Source: Narthecium ossifragum
Lineage: Eukaryota; Streptophyta; Magnoliopsida; Dioscoreales; Nartheciaceae
Reading direction: 5' to 3'
Length of the DNA stretch: 64,000 nt
NCBI GenBank assembly: GCA_963920575.1
Contig: OY986973.1
Coordinates: 7,543,054-7,607,053 of the forward strand
Position numbers and translations under genes: made by a program. Positions 1-12,500 of the stretch are shown piece by piece (the stretch's first letter is position 1; each line of letters begins with the position of its first letter). The notes under the pieces are model-generated. The model was given only the letters and a program-made list of their open reading frames with translations. It was not told where the DNA came from and ran no database searches.

Positions 1-511
1 CTGGACTGCCATACTGAGAGGGATTCCATCGGGTGCTAGCCTTCGTGGGTCTTTCCGCCAATGGTGCTGGTTGCGAGGGGCGCTGGTCGCTTACCGCAGA
101 GCAGTCGGGCGTGACGCATGGCGTGGGCCAGAGCAGTGGACTAGTGCCTCAGTTGGGGCAGACACCTAGGGCAGACGTGGGAATTCAGATTCCAGATAAA
201 GGCTTGCTAGAGACGTTGCGGTGACCGGTCTAGCCAACAGTTTCGCGCACTCCAGAGGAAAGAGAGCAGCTTCAGCAGCAGCCAGTTTCAGAGCCACCAG
301 CTTTGACTTTCAGCTTCAACCTTCAGCTTTTGGAGCTTCTCGCAGCCTGCGTTTTCCTTGTGGCTATGGGTTTTCCCCTGTGACTCGTTCCCGTGCGGCC
401 ATGTTGGCTTGGGACTGGAGTCGGGTGTGGCTTTGTGAGTAGCCACCATTTTAGGATAGGAGCTTGGGTTGGTTGCTCTTGTCGGGGCGTTTCCTAGACG
501 TTGGAGACCTT
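1..511. other. Unrecognised sequence left of the TRIM
   Basis: No protein family, LTR terminus or repeat could be recognised here. Short open frames exist on both strands, but none resembles a known domain. The sequence is not the expected 5' part (gag, protease) of the copia element that resumes at 1162, so the junction at the TRIM is probably a rearrangement point. A retrotransposon leader or LTR piece is possible but not shown. Confidence 0.3.
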
Positions 512-1161
512 TGTCGATCAAGGATCAACGAGCTAACCACTCGTATCAAAACTCCGAAGTGATAGTAGAAGGCACCCATCTAGCCTTAAACCGCAGAGCT
601 GCAGTCCGGACCCACACGGTCAGCTGCCGGCACCAAAGATAGAGCAGACACAATGCCACCAGGCCGGGTCCGTTAGGAGCCCACCCCTACCCTGGGTACT
701 TACCCAACGAACAGGGGTCGAATACAGGGAGTTGCTGCCTGGGTCTGCAGCCTGGCCCGTAGCCAACACGGCCCGCAACCAAGGCCTGCAGCACCCAACG
801 ACCAACAATCTCCCCCCTAGCAACTACCCTGGGATTCGAACCTGCGACCTCGCTCTGATACCATGTGTCGATCAAGGATCAACGAGCTAACCACTCGTAC
901 CAAAACTCCAGAGTGATAGTAGAAGGCACCCATCTAGCCTTAAACCACAGAGCTGCAATCCGGACCCACACGGTCAACTGCCGGCACCACGGATAGAGCA
1001 GACACGGTGCCACCAGGCCGGGTCCGTTAGGAGCTCACCCCTACCCTGGGTACCTACCCAATGAACAGGGGTCGAATACAGGGAGTTGCTGCCTGGGTCT
1101 GCAGCCTGGCCCGCAGCCAACACGGCCCGCAACCAAGGCCTGCAACACCCAACGACCAACA
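512..1161 (-). mobile_element. TRIM element, complete two-LTR structure
   Basis: Two near-identical direct repeats of 296 bp (512-807 and 866-1161), each bounded by TG and CA, enclose only 58 bp. On the minus strand this internal piece starts with a primer binding site complementary to the 3' end of initiator tRNA-Met (complement at 852-863) and ends with a G-rich polypurine tract (complement at 809-820). LTR, PBS, PPT and LTR with no coding capacity define a terminal-repeat retrotransposon in miniature, which must be moved by proteins of another element. No 5-bp target duplication is seen: the left flank reads ACCTT and the right GGTTT. The insertion, or one of its flanks, has therefore been rearranged. 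Confidence 0.85.
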
Positions 1162-1163
1162 GG

Positions 1164-2195
1164 TTTGAAACATAATTTGCTTAGCATTAGTCTATTATGT
1201 GATAGAGGTAACAAAGTTATTTTTGAAGACTCAAAATGCTATGTTAAGAATGCTCTTAGTGATAAAATCTTACTAGTAGGTCATCGTAATGGTAATGTAT
1301 ACACATTTTATCTTGATGATCTTGTTTGCCATGATGATGTATGCCTTAGTGCCTTAAATAATAATTCTTGGTTATGGTATAGAAGACTTGGACATGCACA
1401 TATGGATTTAATATCCAAACTTTCTCGAAAAGACCTTATTCTTCGACTTCCCAAGATCAAATTTGAGAAAGATAAGATTTGTGATGCTTATCAAAGAGGA
1501 AAATAAGTAAAATCCTCTTTCAAGCCTAAAGATGTAGTTTCCACCACAAGAGCATTAGAACTCATTCACATTGACCTTTTTGGACCAAACAAAGCTACAA
1601 GCTTAGGTGGTAGCTCATATGGTTTTGTACTAGTAGATGATTACACTAAATATACATGGGTGATTTTCCTTGCACACAAAGAAGACTTTTTGAAGAATTC
1701 ACCAACTTTTGTAGAAGAGTCCAAAATGAGAAAGATATTCTCATTACATGCATTAGAAGTGACCATGAAGGATAATTGAATAATTCCCATCTCGAAAAGT
1801 TTTGCAATGACAACGGAATTTCCCATAACTTCTCATCACCTAGAACCCCTCAACAAAATGGTGTTATTGAAAGGAAAAATCGGACCCTACAAGACATGGC
1901 TAGAACTCTATTATGTGAGAATAATCTTCCTAAGTACTTCTGGGCCGAAGCAATTAATACTTCTTGCCATGTGATTAATAGAGTAACATTGAGACTTATT
2001 TTGAAGAAAACCCGCTATGAGCTTTGGAAAGGAAGAAATCCAAATATTGGGTATTTTGAGCTTTTGGTTGCAAGTGTTTCATCTTAAACAATGGAAAAGA
2101 TAATCTTGGAAAATTCGATGCTAGATCCGATGAAGGAGTTTTTCTTAGATACTCGGAGAGAAGCAAAAGTTGTAGAATCTTCAATAAAAAGACCT
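1164..2195 (+). pseudogene. Copia gag-pre-integrase and integrase, broken
   Basis: The stretch from 1164 reads as the gag-pre-integrase domain, including the block LWYRRLGHAHMDLIS that precedes copia integrases. It ends at an in-frame TAA near 1504. The integrase core follows: the first catalytic Asp region (LIHIDLFGP, about 1563-1590), then a frameshift near 1695. A second frame follows with the region around SDHEG (interrupted by a TGA near 1777) and the Glu region PQQNGVIERKNRT (about 1848-1886). A further frameshift near 2050 and more after it disrupt the C-terminal part. The protein would cut and join element cDNA into host DNA in the nucleus, but no intact product is possible. Confidence 0.85.
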
Positions 2196-2197
2196 TA

Positions 2198-4117
2198 GTG
2201 GTTGAAGAATCAATGCATGTTACATTTGATAAAATGATTATAGTTCATAGTAGAATTGATCGTAAAGATGATGATATTCTGAATGTCAAATCAAAAGATG
2301 TAGTAGATGAAACCCAAAATGATGTTGAAGAATTGAATGATAGATTTGAGAAATCTCTTGAAATTACACCTAGTGATCAACATCATGATTTGCCTAAAGA
2401 TTAGAAATATGCATCCTCACACCAAAAGGAATTGATAATTGGTGAACCATCAAAAGGAATGCAAACTAGATCTTCTCTAAATGCATGTGTAAATCTAGCC
2501 TTCCTATCTCAAATTGAGCCGAAAACGATTGAGGAAGTACTAGAGGATGATCATTGGATCTTAGCAATGCAAGAAGAGTTGAATCAATTTGAAAGAAATG
2601 AAGTTTGGAATTTGGTAACTAGACCTTATGATCATCCCGTCATTGGTACTAAATGGGTTTTTAGAAACAAAATAGATGAATCGGGGACAATTACAAGGAA
2701 CAAAGTTAGACTTGTTGCAAAAGGGTTCAATCAACAAGATGGAATTGATTTTGATGAGACTTTTGCACCAGTAGCTAGACTTGAGGCAATAAGACTACTT
2801 CTAGCTTTTGCATCTTACAAAGATTTCAAATTATATCAAATGGATGTTAAGAGTACCTTCTTGAATTGTTTCCTAAAGGAAGAAGTCTATGTTGAACAAC
2901 CCCCGGATTTGAGGACTACAAATTGAGAGATCATGTATTCAAGCTCACTAAAGCCTTGTATGGATTAAAACAAGCTCCTAAAGCTTGGTATGAAAGGCTT
3001 AGCAAATTCTTGATGGATAATGATTTTTGTAGAGGAAAAATTGATACTACTTTATTTACCAAATCAAAAGGAAAAGATTTGCTCTTGGTTCAAATTTATG
3101 TTGATGATATTATTTTTGGTTCTACAAATGATAAACTTTATGAAGAATTTGCCACGTGTATGCAAAGTGAGTTTGATATGAGTTTTGATGGGTGAACTCA
3201 ATTATTTTCTTGGTTTACAAATCATGCAAACTCGAGCAGGGATCTTTGTTAATCAAGTCAAATATACCAGAGACCTACTCAAGAAGTATGATTTTGTCCA
3301 ATCCAAAATTTATAGAACCCCCATGTATACAACACTCAAATTAGACAAGGATGAAGATGAGAAACCCGTTGATCAAACACTTTATAGAGGGATGATTGGT
3401 TCTTTACTTTATTTGATCGCTAGTAGACCGGACATCATGTTTATTGTTTACCTTTGTGCTAGATATCAATCTTGGCCTAAGGAATCGCATTTGGTTGCGA
3501 TTAAGAGGATCTTTACATATCTATTAGGAACCCAAAACTATGGCTTGTGGTATCCTAGAAGATCATCTTTTGATCTAATTGGCTACTCCGATGCGGATTT
3601 TGTTGATTGTAGGCTTGATAGAAAAGGCACAAGTGGTACATGTCACTTTTTTAATCATGCACTTGTTTCTTGGTTCTCCAAAAAGCAAAATTCAGTTGCT
3701 TTATTCACCGCCGAAGCGGAATACATTGCGGCGGGTAGTTGTTGCGCACAATTACTTTGGATGAAAATGCAATTGGTAGATTACAACATATATGTAGGTA
3801 AAATTCCCATTAGATATGACAACACTAGTGCCATAAGCCTATATAAGAATCCCATCCTACATTATAGAACAAATCACATAGAAATTCGACAGCATTTCCT
3901 TCGTGATCACACACGAAAAAGAGATATTGCACTTGAATTTGTTAGCACCGAGCATCAAATTGCGGATATTCTAACCAAACCCTTGAGTGAAGACAGATTT
4001 CTATATCTACTAAGGGAGCTTGGGATGTCCAAAATAAAGGAGCTAAAAAGAAAAGGTATGATCACATCTTTATATGTTTTTTATACAATATCCTACTTGA
4101 GTGCTAAATTTTGGTAA
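2198..4117 (+). pseudogene. Copia reverse transcriptase and RNase H, broken
   Basis: An RVT_2-type reverse transcriptase starts around 2500 (EVWNLV, then GTKWVFRNK). It continues through MDVKSTFLN and, after a frameshift near 2925, the finger region ALYGLKQAPKAWYERL and the active-site motif YVDDI (about 3100). Another shift near 3185 leads to the connection region NYFLGLQI and an RNase H with GYSDADFVD (about 3580) and TAEAEYIA (about 3708). It ends at the copia C-terminal motif DILTKPL. Breaks: in-frame stops at 2402 and 2924 and frameshifts near 2925 and 3185. The domain order and motifs leave little doubt about the family; the gene is non-functional. Confidence 0.9.
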
Positions 4118-4678
4118 ATTGAGTGATTTTCATGATTGATGAGTTGTTTTTAGCTCATAATATTTAGTTACACGTGTATGCAAAGTTGTGTGATGTTTTG
4201 ATTTAAAAATGATTTTAAATTAAATTTCAAAATTCACTTTCTGGAACTGACGGTCGATCCAGACATCCTGACGGTCAACCGTGCGTACATTTTCACATAT
4301 CTCACTTGACGGTCGATCGCCAACGTCTTAGAACTGATCTTGAGATTTTTTTTTTTACACATATTATGCACTGACGGTCGACCGCCAACTTCTTAGGATC
4401 GACCGTGAGACTTTAATTTTAAACATATTGTTCGCGACGGTCGACCACCAACTTCTAGGGTCGACCGCCACGGATCGTGTGACAACTTAAGTAAGTGCTT
4501 TTCAGTCATTTTCACATCTCCCCTTATAAACAACCCCCCCCCCCCCCCCCCCCCCCCCGATCAAAGATTCATTTCTCCCTGGTTCAACCGTGCCCTAGCC
4601 CCTCTCCATCGACCGTGCTCCTCTGGTTCGACCGTTCCCTTCTCCTCTCCTCTCAAAACCCTAACCTAGCCACGCACC
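4118..4678 (+). other. Pol-to-env spacer with CGGTCGACC motifs and a poly-C run
   Basis: Non-coding spacer between the copia pol and the extra ORF. It carries several copies of GACGGTCGACC/GATCGACCGT half-palindromes between about 4248 and 4475, the same motif type found in the 3' LTR of this element. A homopolymer of 25 C residues lies at 4534-4558; its exact length is likely to be uncertain in the assembly. Confidence 0.6.
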
Positions 4679-5950
4679 ATGCCTCGCACCATGCCTCGCA
4701 CCAAGAATGCCGGACCTCCTCCACCTCCGACGCCGACTCCTCCACCTCAGGCTCCGACGCAAGCTGAAAAGAGGAAGCAGGTACTAGCAAAGAGAATGTC
4801 TGGGATGAAGAAAATCAAAGGTTCAGTCGGAGGGTCCTCATCCATACCTTCATCAGCTCCTTCCTTCGATGATTACTTATTCCTAGACAAGGATAGGTAT
4901 AACTCTTGGCCTGAATTTAGGGAAAAATTTGTAGTTTCATGTAGAGCCCTTAAGATGCCAATAGGAAGGGAATTTGTTGTTGAAAGATTTTTTATGCGTA
5001 TGTGATGGAAGGATTTTTTAGATATGCCCAAATACATGTACCCGGACATGGTGAGATATTTCTATTGCAACATCACTGAAGATATTGATGATGAAGGAAA
5101 TGTGGCCATTAGTAGCTATGTTTATGGAAATGAAATCAAGATTACTATAGAATGGCTAAATGAGATACTTAATGCACCAAAATCAAGGGGAGTGCATGTA
5201 TTTTACTTCATATGAGGATCTCCCAAGATTTGATCGGGATAAGCAAGGGAGAAAGGCCATCCTTAGACCTAGTAGAGTTGACAAAATTCATATAGAATTA
5301 AATGACCTAAATCAACGCTATAGAGAGCTAGCCCATTTTCTAGGAACAAACTTGTTTCACAAGGTTGGCCAACATGATCACTTGAAACCCATTCATATTA
5401 TATTCTTTCTTGCATGGTTAGGCAAAAACCTCAAAACTTAGGCTATATAATTATCAAGGAGATAATTAACCTTACGGCTAGGCAATCCCTACCCTTTGGA
5501 GGACTCCTAACTAAAATCTTCCAAACCCTTACCCTCCACCTTGCTATTGAAGATAGAAAGTCCGTTTCTCAACCCTTCAGTAAATCCACATATACTAGAA
5601 TGCTGAAAACCAAACGAGCCTTAGGTTTTATTGTCCATGACCTTATGGTGAATGATGAGGAAGGAGAAAATCAAGGAGAGCATGATGAGGAAGATGTGGG
5701 GGAAGAGGAAGGAGAGCCTAGACTTCAAGGACATCAAGGTGAATCCTCCCATGACCAAGCTCGTCGTACCACAGCTCAAAGACTTAATGACATAGAAGCA
5801 AGATTGGAAAGCATGGAAGTCAATCAAGGTGACATCAATACTTCCCAAGCAAAGATTACAGAAGATCAACCGAAGATGTCCCAACAACTTGAAGACATTT
5901 TTACCTACATCAAAAATGAGTATCCACCTTCCACACCTTCAGTTGATTGA
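4679..5950 (+). pseudogene. Env-like / plant transposon protein ORF of the Sirevirus, broken
   Basis: A Pro-rich N-terminus (PPPPPTPTPPPQ) is followed by FDDYLFLDKDRYNSWPEFREKF and further segments. These match the general look of the plant retrotransposon proteins annotated as putative plant transposon protein, which occupy the env-like position in Sirevirus elements. The C-terminal part is acidic (EEGENQGEHDEEDVGEEEGE) and then probably coiled coil (NDIEARLESMEVNQGD). The reading is cut by an in-frame TGA at 5003-5005 and by two frame changes, near 5160-5215 and near 5414. No signal peptide is evident. The role of this protein is not established, and calling it an envelope rests on position only. 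Confidence 0.6.
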
Positions 5951-6441
5951 TCCTAAATCCCCATCCATGTTACTTCTTTTTTATGATGCCAAAGGGGAAG
6001 AAAAAGTGTGATGAATGTTGAAAATAATTGCCCTACATTTCATATCTTTACTCTTGTATTTTGAAAAACCTTGTTTTTGAAATGAAACTCTTGTAATCCA
6101 AAGTTATCCAAATGTTTTTGAATGAATGTGTTGTAATGCAAGTATTGGAATCTTTTGAATGAAAGGCAATGTTGTTGGATATTGTAAATCTTTTGATTAT
6201 AATACAATGCTATTGAATAATGTTAACATGTAGTGATACATAATTTTTTATCTCCATTATGAACTATTCCATGATAGCCTATATTCATTCTTTTTAAAAG
6301 AAGTGATATATGACTTGTGTGCATCCTTGGTATTCAATTTAGAACTCTTTTTAACAAAGAATTGGATGCATAGATTAAGGGTGAGCTTAAATATTTTATC
6401 ATCACATTTAAAAGGATTGTCATCATTAAAAAGGGGGAGAT
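5951..6441 (+). other. 3' non-coding tail with polypurine tract
   Basis: AT-rich sequence without a coding frame. It ends in the purine run AAAAAGGGGGAGA (about 6427-6440), directly before the TG of the 3' LTR. This is the polypurine tract that would prime plus-strand DNA synthesis. Confidence 0.7.
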
Positions 6442-7589
6442 TGTTGATCCTAACCTTATTTGGATGATGCCAATATACATTAAATCATAAATATATATGT
6501 TTAATATTTATTACACCCCTTAATTGGAAGCCTTAAATTCAATATTTGATAAATTATTGTACTGATGGTCGATGCATGGATCGACCATGGGAATGTGACG
6601 GTGGATCCATGGATCTATGGATCGACCGTGAGATTGCATGGTCGATGCACCAAACTTGACAAAATGAAATGTTGGCTCGCGGTCGATCATTGCATTGCGA
6701 GCCAACATTTCATTGACCCTGGAAAGCCATTTTCTTGACAGAGCCTCACGGTCGATACGATGGTCGATGAACCGATCGACCGTGGCGGTTTGGATTTTGT
6801 TTTTTAAATGTTGTAGGCTCATGGACGATCCGACGGACGATGCGGTAGTCGACCGTGGAGGATGATGGTGAAAAGTGAAGAAGCGAGGGTCGATCAGAGC
6901 ATCGACCCTGGAAAGCTTTTTTCACAACAGAGCTTGACGGTCGATACGGCGGTCGATGGGTGGATTGACTGCGGCTCAAAAAGACTGAGTTTTTGTACAT
7001 GACGGTCAATGTCACGGACGATGCATGGATCGACCGCCAGCAAAACGTAGAGTAAAAAAACTAGCCGTTGGAGAGTTGCCAGGAGCCGTTGGACTTTCTT
7101 TCTGAGCTGGATGAAGGCTAGATATAAATAGTTCTTTGTTGTAAACTTGCTAACATCATTATTGATATGATTCAGATCATCTGAGAAAGTTTAAGCAAGA
7201 GTTTACTACTCATTCCCTTTAGAGCTACAACCTTTGTAAATCTTCTTCGAGTGTGAAGAAGTACTTTGAGAGTAATCCAACAGCAGTTGGCTGTGATTGT
7301 AAGGTCACCAAACATCAAGAAGCTTGGAGAAAAACCTTATAAAGATTTGCAAGTAGTGGAACCTCAAGGAGGACCTTGAGAGAAGTCGACGTAGACCAAG
7401 AGTTGGGTCGAACCACTATAATAATCGGTGCTATCTCTCTAACCTTTGTTTCATTTAATTCTTACATGCTAATCTATTTTAGTTTCATTTCATCTACAAA
7501 CATTTAAGGTGTTAGATCTCTTCTACCTGATTTTTTCATTAATCTAGTTTTTCGAAAAGAGTCCAATTCACCCCCCTCTTGGACCTTCA
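6442..7589 (+). repeat. 3' LTR of the Sirevirus-like element
   Basis: Starts with TG right after the polypurine tract and ends with CA at 7588-7589, shortly after the Sirevirus-typical CACCCCCCTCTTGG stretch. A dense array of paired CGGTCGAT/ATCGACCG half-palindromes fills about 6560-7040. A TATA box (TATAAATA, 7123-7130) follows. Its partner 5' LTR is outside the window or deleted, so no target duplication can be checked. Confidence 0.8.
7123..7130 (+). promoter_or_regulatory. TATA box of the Sirevirus-like LTR
   Basis: TATAAATA in an AT-rich setting about 680 bp into the LTR, immediately downstream of the palindrome array. This is the expected place for the element's RNA polymerase II promoter. 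Confidence 0.6.
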
Positions 7590-7621
7590 AAAAAAAAAAT
7601 AAATAAATTAACAATACTCAC

Positions 7622-8145
7622 TTGGCATGAGTGGATTGTCTGCTTGGTTGACTGCTGTGAGAGCCAGTCTTTTCTTCAACAACAAGAGATGACGATGTTT
7701 GAAGCTGAGCTGGAGTTTTCTTCTTACTACGTCTCTTTTTGGGCGATGCATTGCCCTCATCATCAAAACCTATCGATCATATCATTGATCAGAACGGGAA
7801 AAAACACCTTATGATTAAAAATAAAGCTCAAAGTATACCATTTCTCTTTCTCTTTTTTGCCTGAAGGTCAGGTACTTTTTTCTTTCGTACTTTTTTATCC
7901 TTCGGAGGGGTGAATTTCTCAAAAATAAGATCCTTATCAAGGAAGAAAATGCGCTCATTGACCATTAAGTCCCAGCTATCGACAATAGTTGTCTCAATAT
8001 CGCTGTTTGGTTCAAAAAATCTAAGCCTAAACCTCTTAATAAGGAGCAATTCTCTTTTCTCCACATGAAGCACCCGATCGATGTTGGGGAAAATACATCG
8101 CCCTTGGGCGATAATGTTGAACCTGAAATATGGTGGTACTGGCCA
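7622..8145 (-). pseudogene. PMD gene, C-terminal part with one intron
   Basis: Minus-strand coding continues from the fragment at 13790-14153. The exon 8145-7839 reads VPPYFRFNIIAQGRCIF, then the typical PMD tail IDRVLHVEKRELLLIK and a Lys-rich region. It ends at a splice donor (GTATAC at 7838). The acceptor CGATAG before 7769 restores the frame into a second exon (7769-7622) encoding FDDEGNASPKKRRSKKK. That exon has another consensus donor, GTGAGT, at 7621. Beyond it lies the Sirevirus LTR. The basic patch PKKRRSKKK could be a nuclear localisation signal. The retained introns show this gene was never copied through a spliced sense RNA. Confidence 0.65.
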
Positions 8146-9525
8146 TGTCGCGCCCCGACCCGCGAAAGCCCAACCGGGTCGGAGGATGCGAACTGGAACC
8201 TAACTAATTGCAAAAATATTTTGGCGAGGGTTCCCTCTAGTCTACTGGTTTCCCTAAGCAATCATCAAGCACCCTCATTAAACATAATTACAAACCCAAA
8301 AGTTACAAGTCTATAAAATCATCGAAGAGGGGAATTTAATTACACAAACACACTCCCGTAGGAGACCGAGTATAACAAAAAGGGTAAACTGATGATCACC
8401 GCTCCTCAAACACCGTCGGGCACCGCTACGCCGCCAAACACCTGCCCGTTAGGGGCCACAGAAGAGGACCTAACGCCTGCACCTTCAAAACGTTGCCCGG
8501 GTAGGAAGGAGCAACTAAGCTCTGCAAGGAAACTACACTACGACTCACACAAGGAAGAGGGAACACAACAGTATCGCCCTCAAGCAAAACCTGGGTGTAC
8601 GCAGGGGCCCCATAACCCCACCGCGTGTCACTGAGGGGCCTCAGTCATGGTCCTCCAGCCGAGCTGGTCACATACTGGGTCACCCTCAGCGAGGCAGGAA
8701 ACGAACACTTCCATCTCACGAGCAGGAAACCGACAATGCTAGGTGGGAACCGATACCGCTGAGTAGGCGCACCCTGTACTCAAGAGACAAAGAAACTGGA
8801 CACCGGCTACACCTCATCACTCGGCTTGAGGCCGACACGACCTCTAAAACCTCGATCAACAGGTGTTCAAGTCATCTTGGCATATCATCAAATTCGACTG
8901 AACACAACCATTCAAACCTAGACCAAGCTACCCAACCATGATCCTAGGGCTAAATCCGAGCTTCCAAACCTCGGAACGACAATACTACAGATCATCCACG
9001 CCCTAACCTTATGCATCTAATGCACAAACATATGCATGCTATGAAAGCAAGTAAGCATGCAACACATGTGATGATATAAGACAGAGTCTGGGCCCGGCAC
9101 ACTACCGGCCCGGAGTGGTGAGCAGGTAAATAAGTCAAGGAACTGCTATAGTGGTACCACCATCAACTGCTAGCCAGTTCACAGAAGAAGAACCGGCAAT
9201 GGGATACAACCCCGACAAACACGACAAACCGCTCGCCGCACGCTGGCATGCGAGGCTAAGGAAAGCAGGAGGGAAACCAGCCCGTTTATTCTACACATTC
9301 CAGGATTCATCACTCTCCCGGTTCACTACTACCCCTCAGTATGAGGCTAACATGCTTAATCATATGTACAAGGGATAAAGCGGTAAAGAAAACCTGTACA
9401 TGCAAAGCCCCGCGGGCAAAAACCAATGAAAAACACCTTCCTGTCACTAACCCGGGACTCCATCCATGCCAGCCAAGAAATGATCGATCTATCTCTACCA
9501 AATGATCGATCATGCACGGGCCAGG

Positions 9526-12500
9526 TGTGAGGACCCTTGGCGTCTGTAACACCCCAGCCCTCCACTGGGCCCTGGCCCGCGGGCTCCCGGTCCGACCAGG
9601 ATCCACCCGAGGGCCCCACCCGACACAATATTTTCCGCTTTTGGCTCACCGTAGAAATCTAGGAAAACTTTCCAGTAGGTCACCCATCGTGTGACTACTC
9701 CAGGTCGAGCACGCTTAACCATGGAGTTTTTCTGACGGATCACTGCCAACACGGCTTTAAAACGCGTTGTATCTATTAAGGGCTTACTATATACTTATAT
9801 CGAACCCCGGACCATACCCAGGCGTTCTGGGATTGCTTACCCGGCTACCCGACTCAGCCCCGCCCTCCAGGCGCAGGCATCTTATCCCACGGTAGACCCA
9901 GCGGGCCTCACAATCCACCCCCCTTGGAGGCCCAGTGTCCTCGCTGGCACAATTTTCGGCTGGGAACTGGCTCTGATACCATACTGTAACACCCCGGCCC
10001 TCCACTGGGCCCCGCCCCATAGGCTCCCAGTCCGACCAGGATCCACCCGAGGGCCCCACCCGACACAATATTGTTCGCTTTTTGCTCACCGCAGAAGGGT
10101 CTGGCTCGGTTGGCCTTGCTTCGTGATCTCCTTTGATCGTTGCGGCTTCGGAGGTAATTTGGTAAATTACCCTTGGCGGAGAGTTGCATTCACACACGCG
10201 TAGCGCACACATTGCCTTGTAATGATATATGTGCTTGGTTAGACCATTAGGAGTACTCTGGATCAGAGGATCTGGATTAGATTGAGGTTTGAGCTGCTGG
10301 GATCAGATCTGGCTGATCAGACGGCCAGATTCTAATCTTAAGCCATTAGTATTTAAACCTCTACTTAACCCATTACTCGCTAAGGCTTCAGCCGCGATTG
10401 AGAGAGATAGAGCTCATCGCGATGAGAGAGAGAGAGAGAGAGAGTGAGGGCGGCGTCGACGGTGAGCTTGGAGGTCTTGGCTGTAGTGACAACGGCTTAG
10501 AACTCAACGACGATGGCTGGGCCTTCTTCTTCAGCGACGATGAGCCTAGTGACTAGGCGAAGCGACGATGGGCGGAGATCCTAGCTACGACAACCACGGC
10601 TGGAGGAGAGAGCGGCGGTTGGGTCCCTCCCGTCGACTGTGAAGGCGGAGCTTGGCGACGGCGACTAGAGAGATGAAGACCGAGATTAGAGGTGACCGAT
10701 GGCGACGACGTCGATGACTGGAGAAGGAGTTTTCTTGTGATCCAGAGGTAGGGTTTCTGATCTAATCCTTTGATTAGGCTCTACTAGACTAGAATCAGGT
10801 TTACTTTGATGCTTGTTAGGCTAGGATCTGGTCGTCCCCTTGGATTTCTTGGCTTCCGATGAGGTTTTCTTCATTTGCTCTAGTTTGATGGACTTTCATG
10901 ATGTCTTCTTGGATTTGTTTGGCTGCTTGGGGATTTTCCTTGCCTAAGATGATTTCGATGCATGATTTCTCTTCCTTTGCTTGTCCGTCGAGATGTATGT
11001 TAGCCTAATATCTTTGTGGTGCTGCCTTCTCCCTCTCTCTTGTTCTGGTGATATAGATCTTTGGGTTTTCGCAAATGCCTCCTGTCCTTTGTTTTTGACC
11101 TGCCGGAGGTTTGAGTTTCTCCTCTGTCCTTGGATTGCCGGGTGCATGTGAACCTCTTTAAACTTCCCTTTCGAATTGCTGTGAGTTTTACGAGTTATAA
11201 CATGTTTGGTATATCTCTTGTTTTCCTTGTGTGAAGACAATGCGACATCTGTTTGTTGGCTGAAAACTTGCATGATAAGCCCCTCATCAAGCAGAATTTA
11301 TGTGCAAGGACTTATGGAATAGCACATTGAGTTTGGCTTAGACATGCAGTCTGCTGGGTCTCTGAATGTTTAATGTATTATACCAGATTTTATTGACCTT
11401 CTGCATGGATGCATTTTCTGCTTTCCATAGCATGTTTTCTAGTGCATCATGTCGCCTTCATGATAAACCACCATAGAACATGCATCACTTGAAAGATGGG
11501 TTATATTACTCATGTTTAGTGACCTTGTCTCTTTGGGAAGTATGCTTCTGATGTTCTCTTAGCTCCCTGTTTTACATGGACCTCTGCTATCCCGGTTTTG
11601 CTGGCTTTGCTTTATCAGTTTGTCCATGAAATCTGAGATGTATTCGCTTTGCTATTCCTTAATGCCATTTACTCCTTTGTCTATTCGATTCTTGTATTCT
11701 CAAGCGAATTATGCCAGTTGTATATTCTCATATCGTGTTCAAGCCTAGGGCCGGCTGCGCGCCCGTTTATATTTCATTTGTGGGTTAACCGATGGGGGGT
11801 GATGACTCTCGGGAATGTGTCTCTGAATGGGCCAAATGTGTGCCCTTGTTTGTTGAATGATATTATGCATGGGTTGGACGTGTGAATAATATTGTTTCTT
11901 GATGGGTTTTGCTAGCTGGTGTTTATTTAATTACTCTCATAGCTCGTTGTCATGCTGCCTCAGCATGTTGGACTAATGTTTGATGATTTTGCATGTAGAG
12001 ACACCTAGGCCTAGTTGCTTGAATAGGCTCATGCATGTTGTATGCATTGGAAGCATTAAGGCTAGGTGGTAGGCGATGGATTCGATCGCCGATCCGGGGT
12101 TCTCGGGTAGCCCGGATCTAGCCCTAGGACTGGGGTTTGGGTAGTCGAGGATTAGGACGTGTTTGTTATCAATGATTATATTTGATACCATTTGAGGTTA
12201 TTGTTATATTCGACCATGTTTGATATTCTTGTACTTGAGGTGTAGAGGTCGTGTCGGATCTTCAAGGCCAAGTGCTAAGGATGTTTGTCGATGTCCCTGA
12301 CATGTGTGTCCTCATGAGAGATGGTACGACTGGGCAGGGTGGTACCTAGACAGGAGCCCGCAGTCTTTGTTTCCTCTCATTTGTTCTTGGGTGAGGGTGG
12401 GACCTGGACAGGAGCCCTCGGGAATCAACGGGGTTATGGGGTCCCTTGGCATCCTTAGGCTTAGGTGGAGAACAATACAGTTGCAGTTTCCCTTCCTTTC

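Larger units (their letters stand above)
1162..7589 (+). mobile_element. Sirevirus-like Ty1/copia element, 5' truncated
   Basis: In order: gag-pre-integrase, integrase, reverse transcriptase, RNase H, a spacer, an env-like extra ORF, a polypurine tract and a 1148-bp 3' LTR. The copia order (integrase before RT) plus an extra ORF between pol and the 3' LTR is typical of Sirevirus (SIRE/Maximus) elements. The 5' LTR, gag and protease are missing. The copia reading begins abruptly at the TRIM boundary, inside the stretch before the integrase. Many stops and frameshifts show it is an old, dead copy. Its right end sits in an intron of the PMD gene at 7590. Confidence 0.85.

Noticed and set aside
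852..863. tRNA gene 3' end (GCTCTGATACCA), also near 9969-9981
   Set aside because: No cloverleaf can be formed. It is the complement of a tRNA-iMet primer binding site between two LTRs.
10944..11273. Minus-strand ORF of 109 codons in the nested solo LTR
   Set aside because: No recognisable family, located in LTR non-coding sequence.
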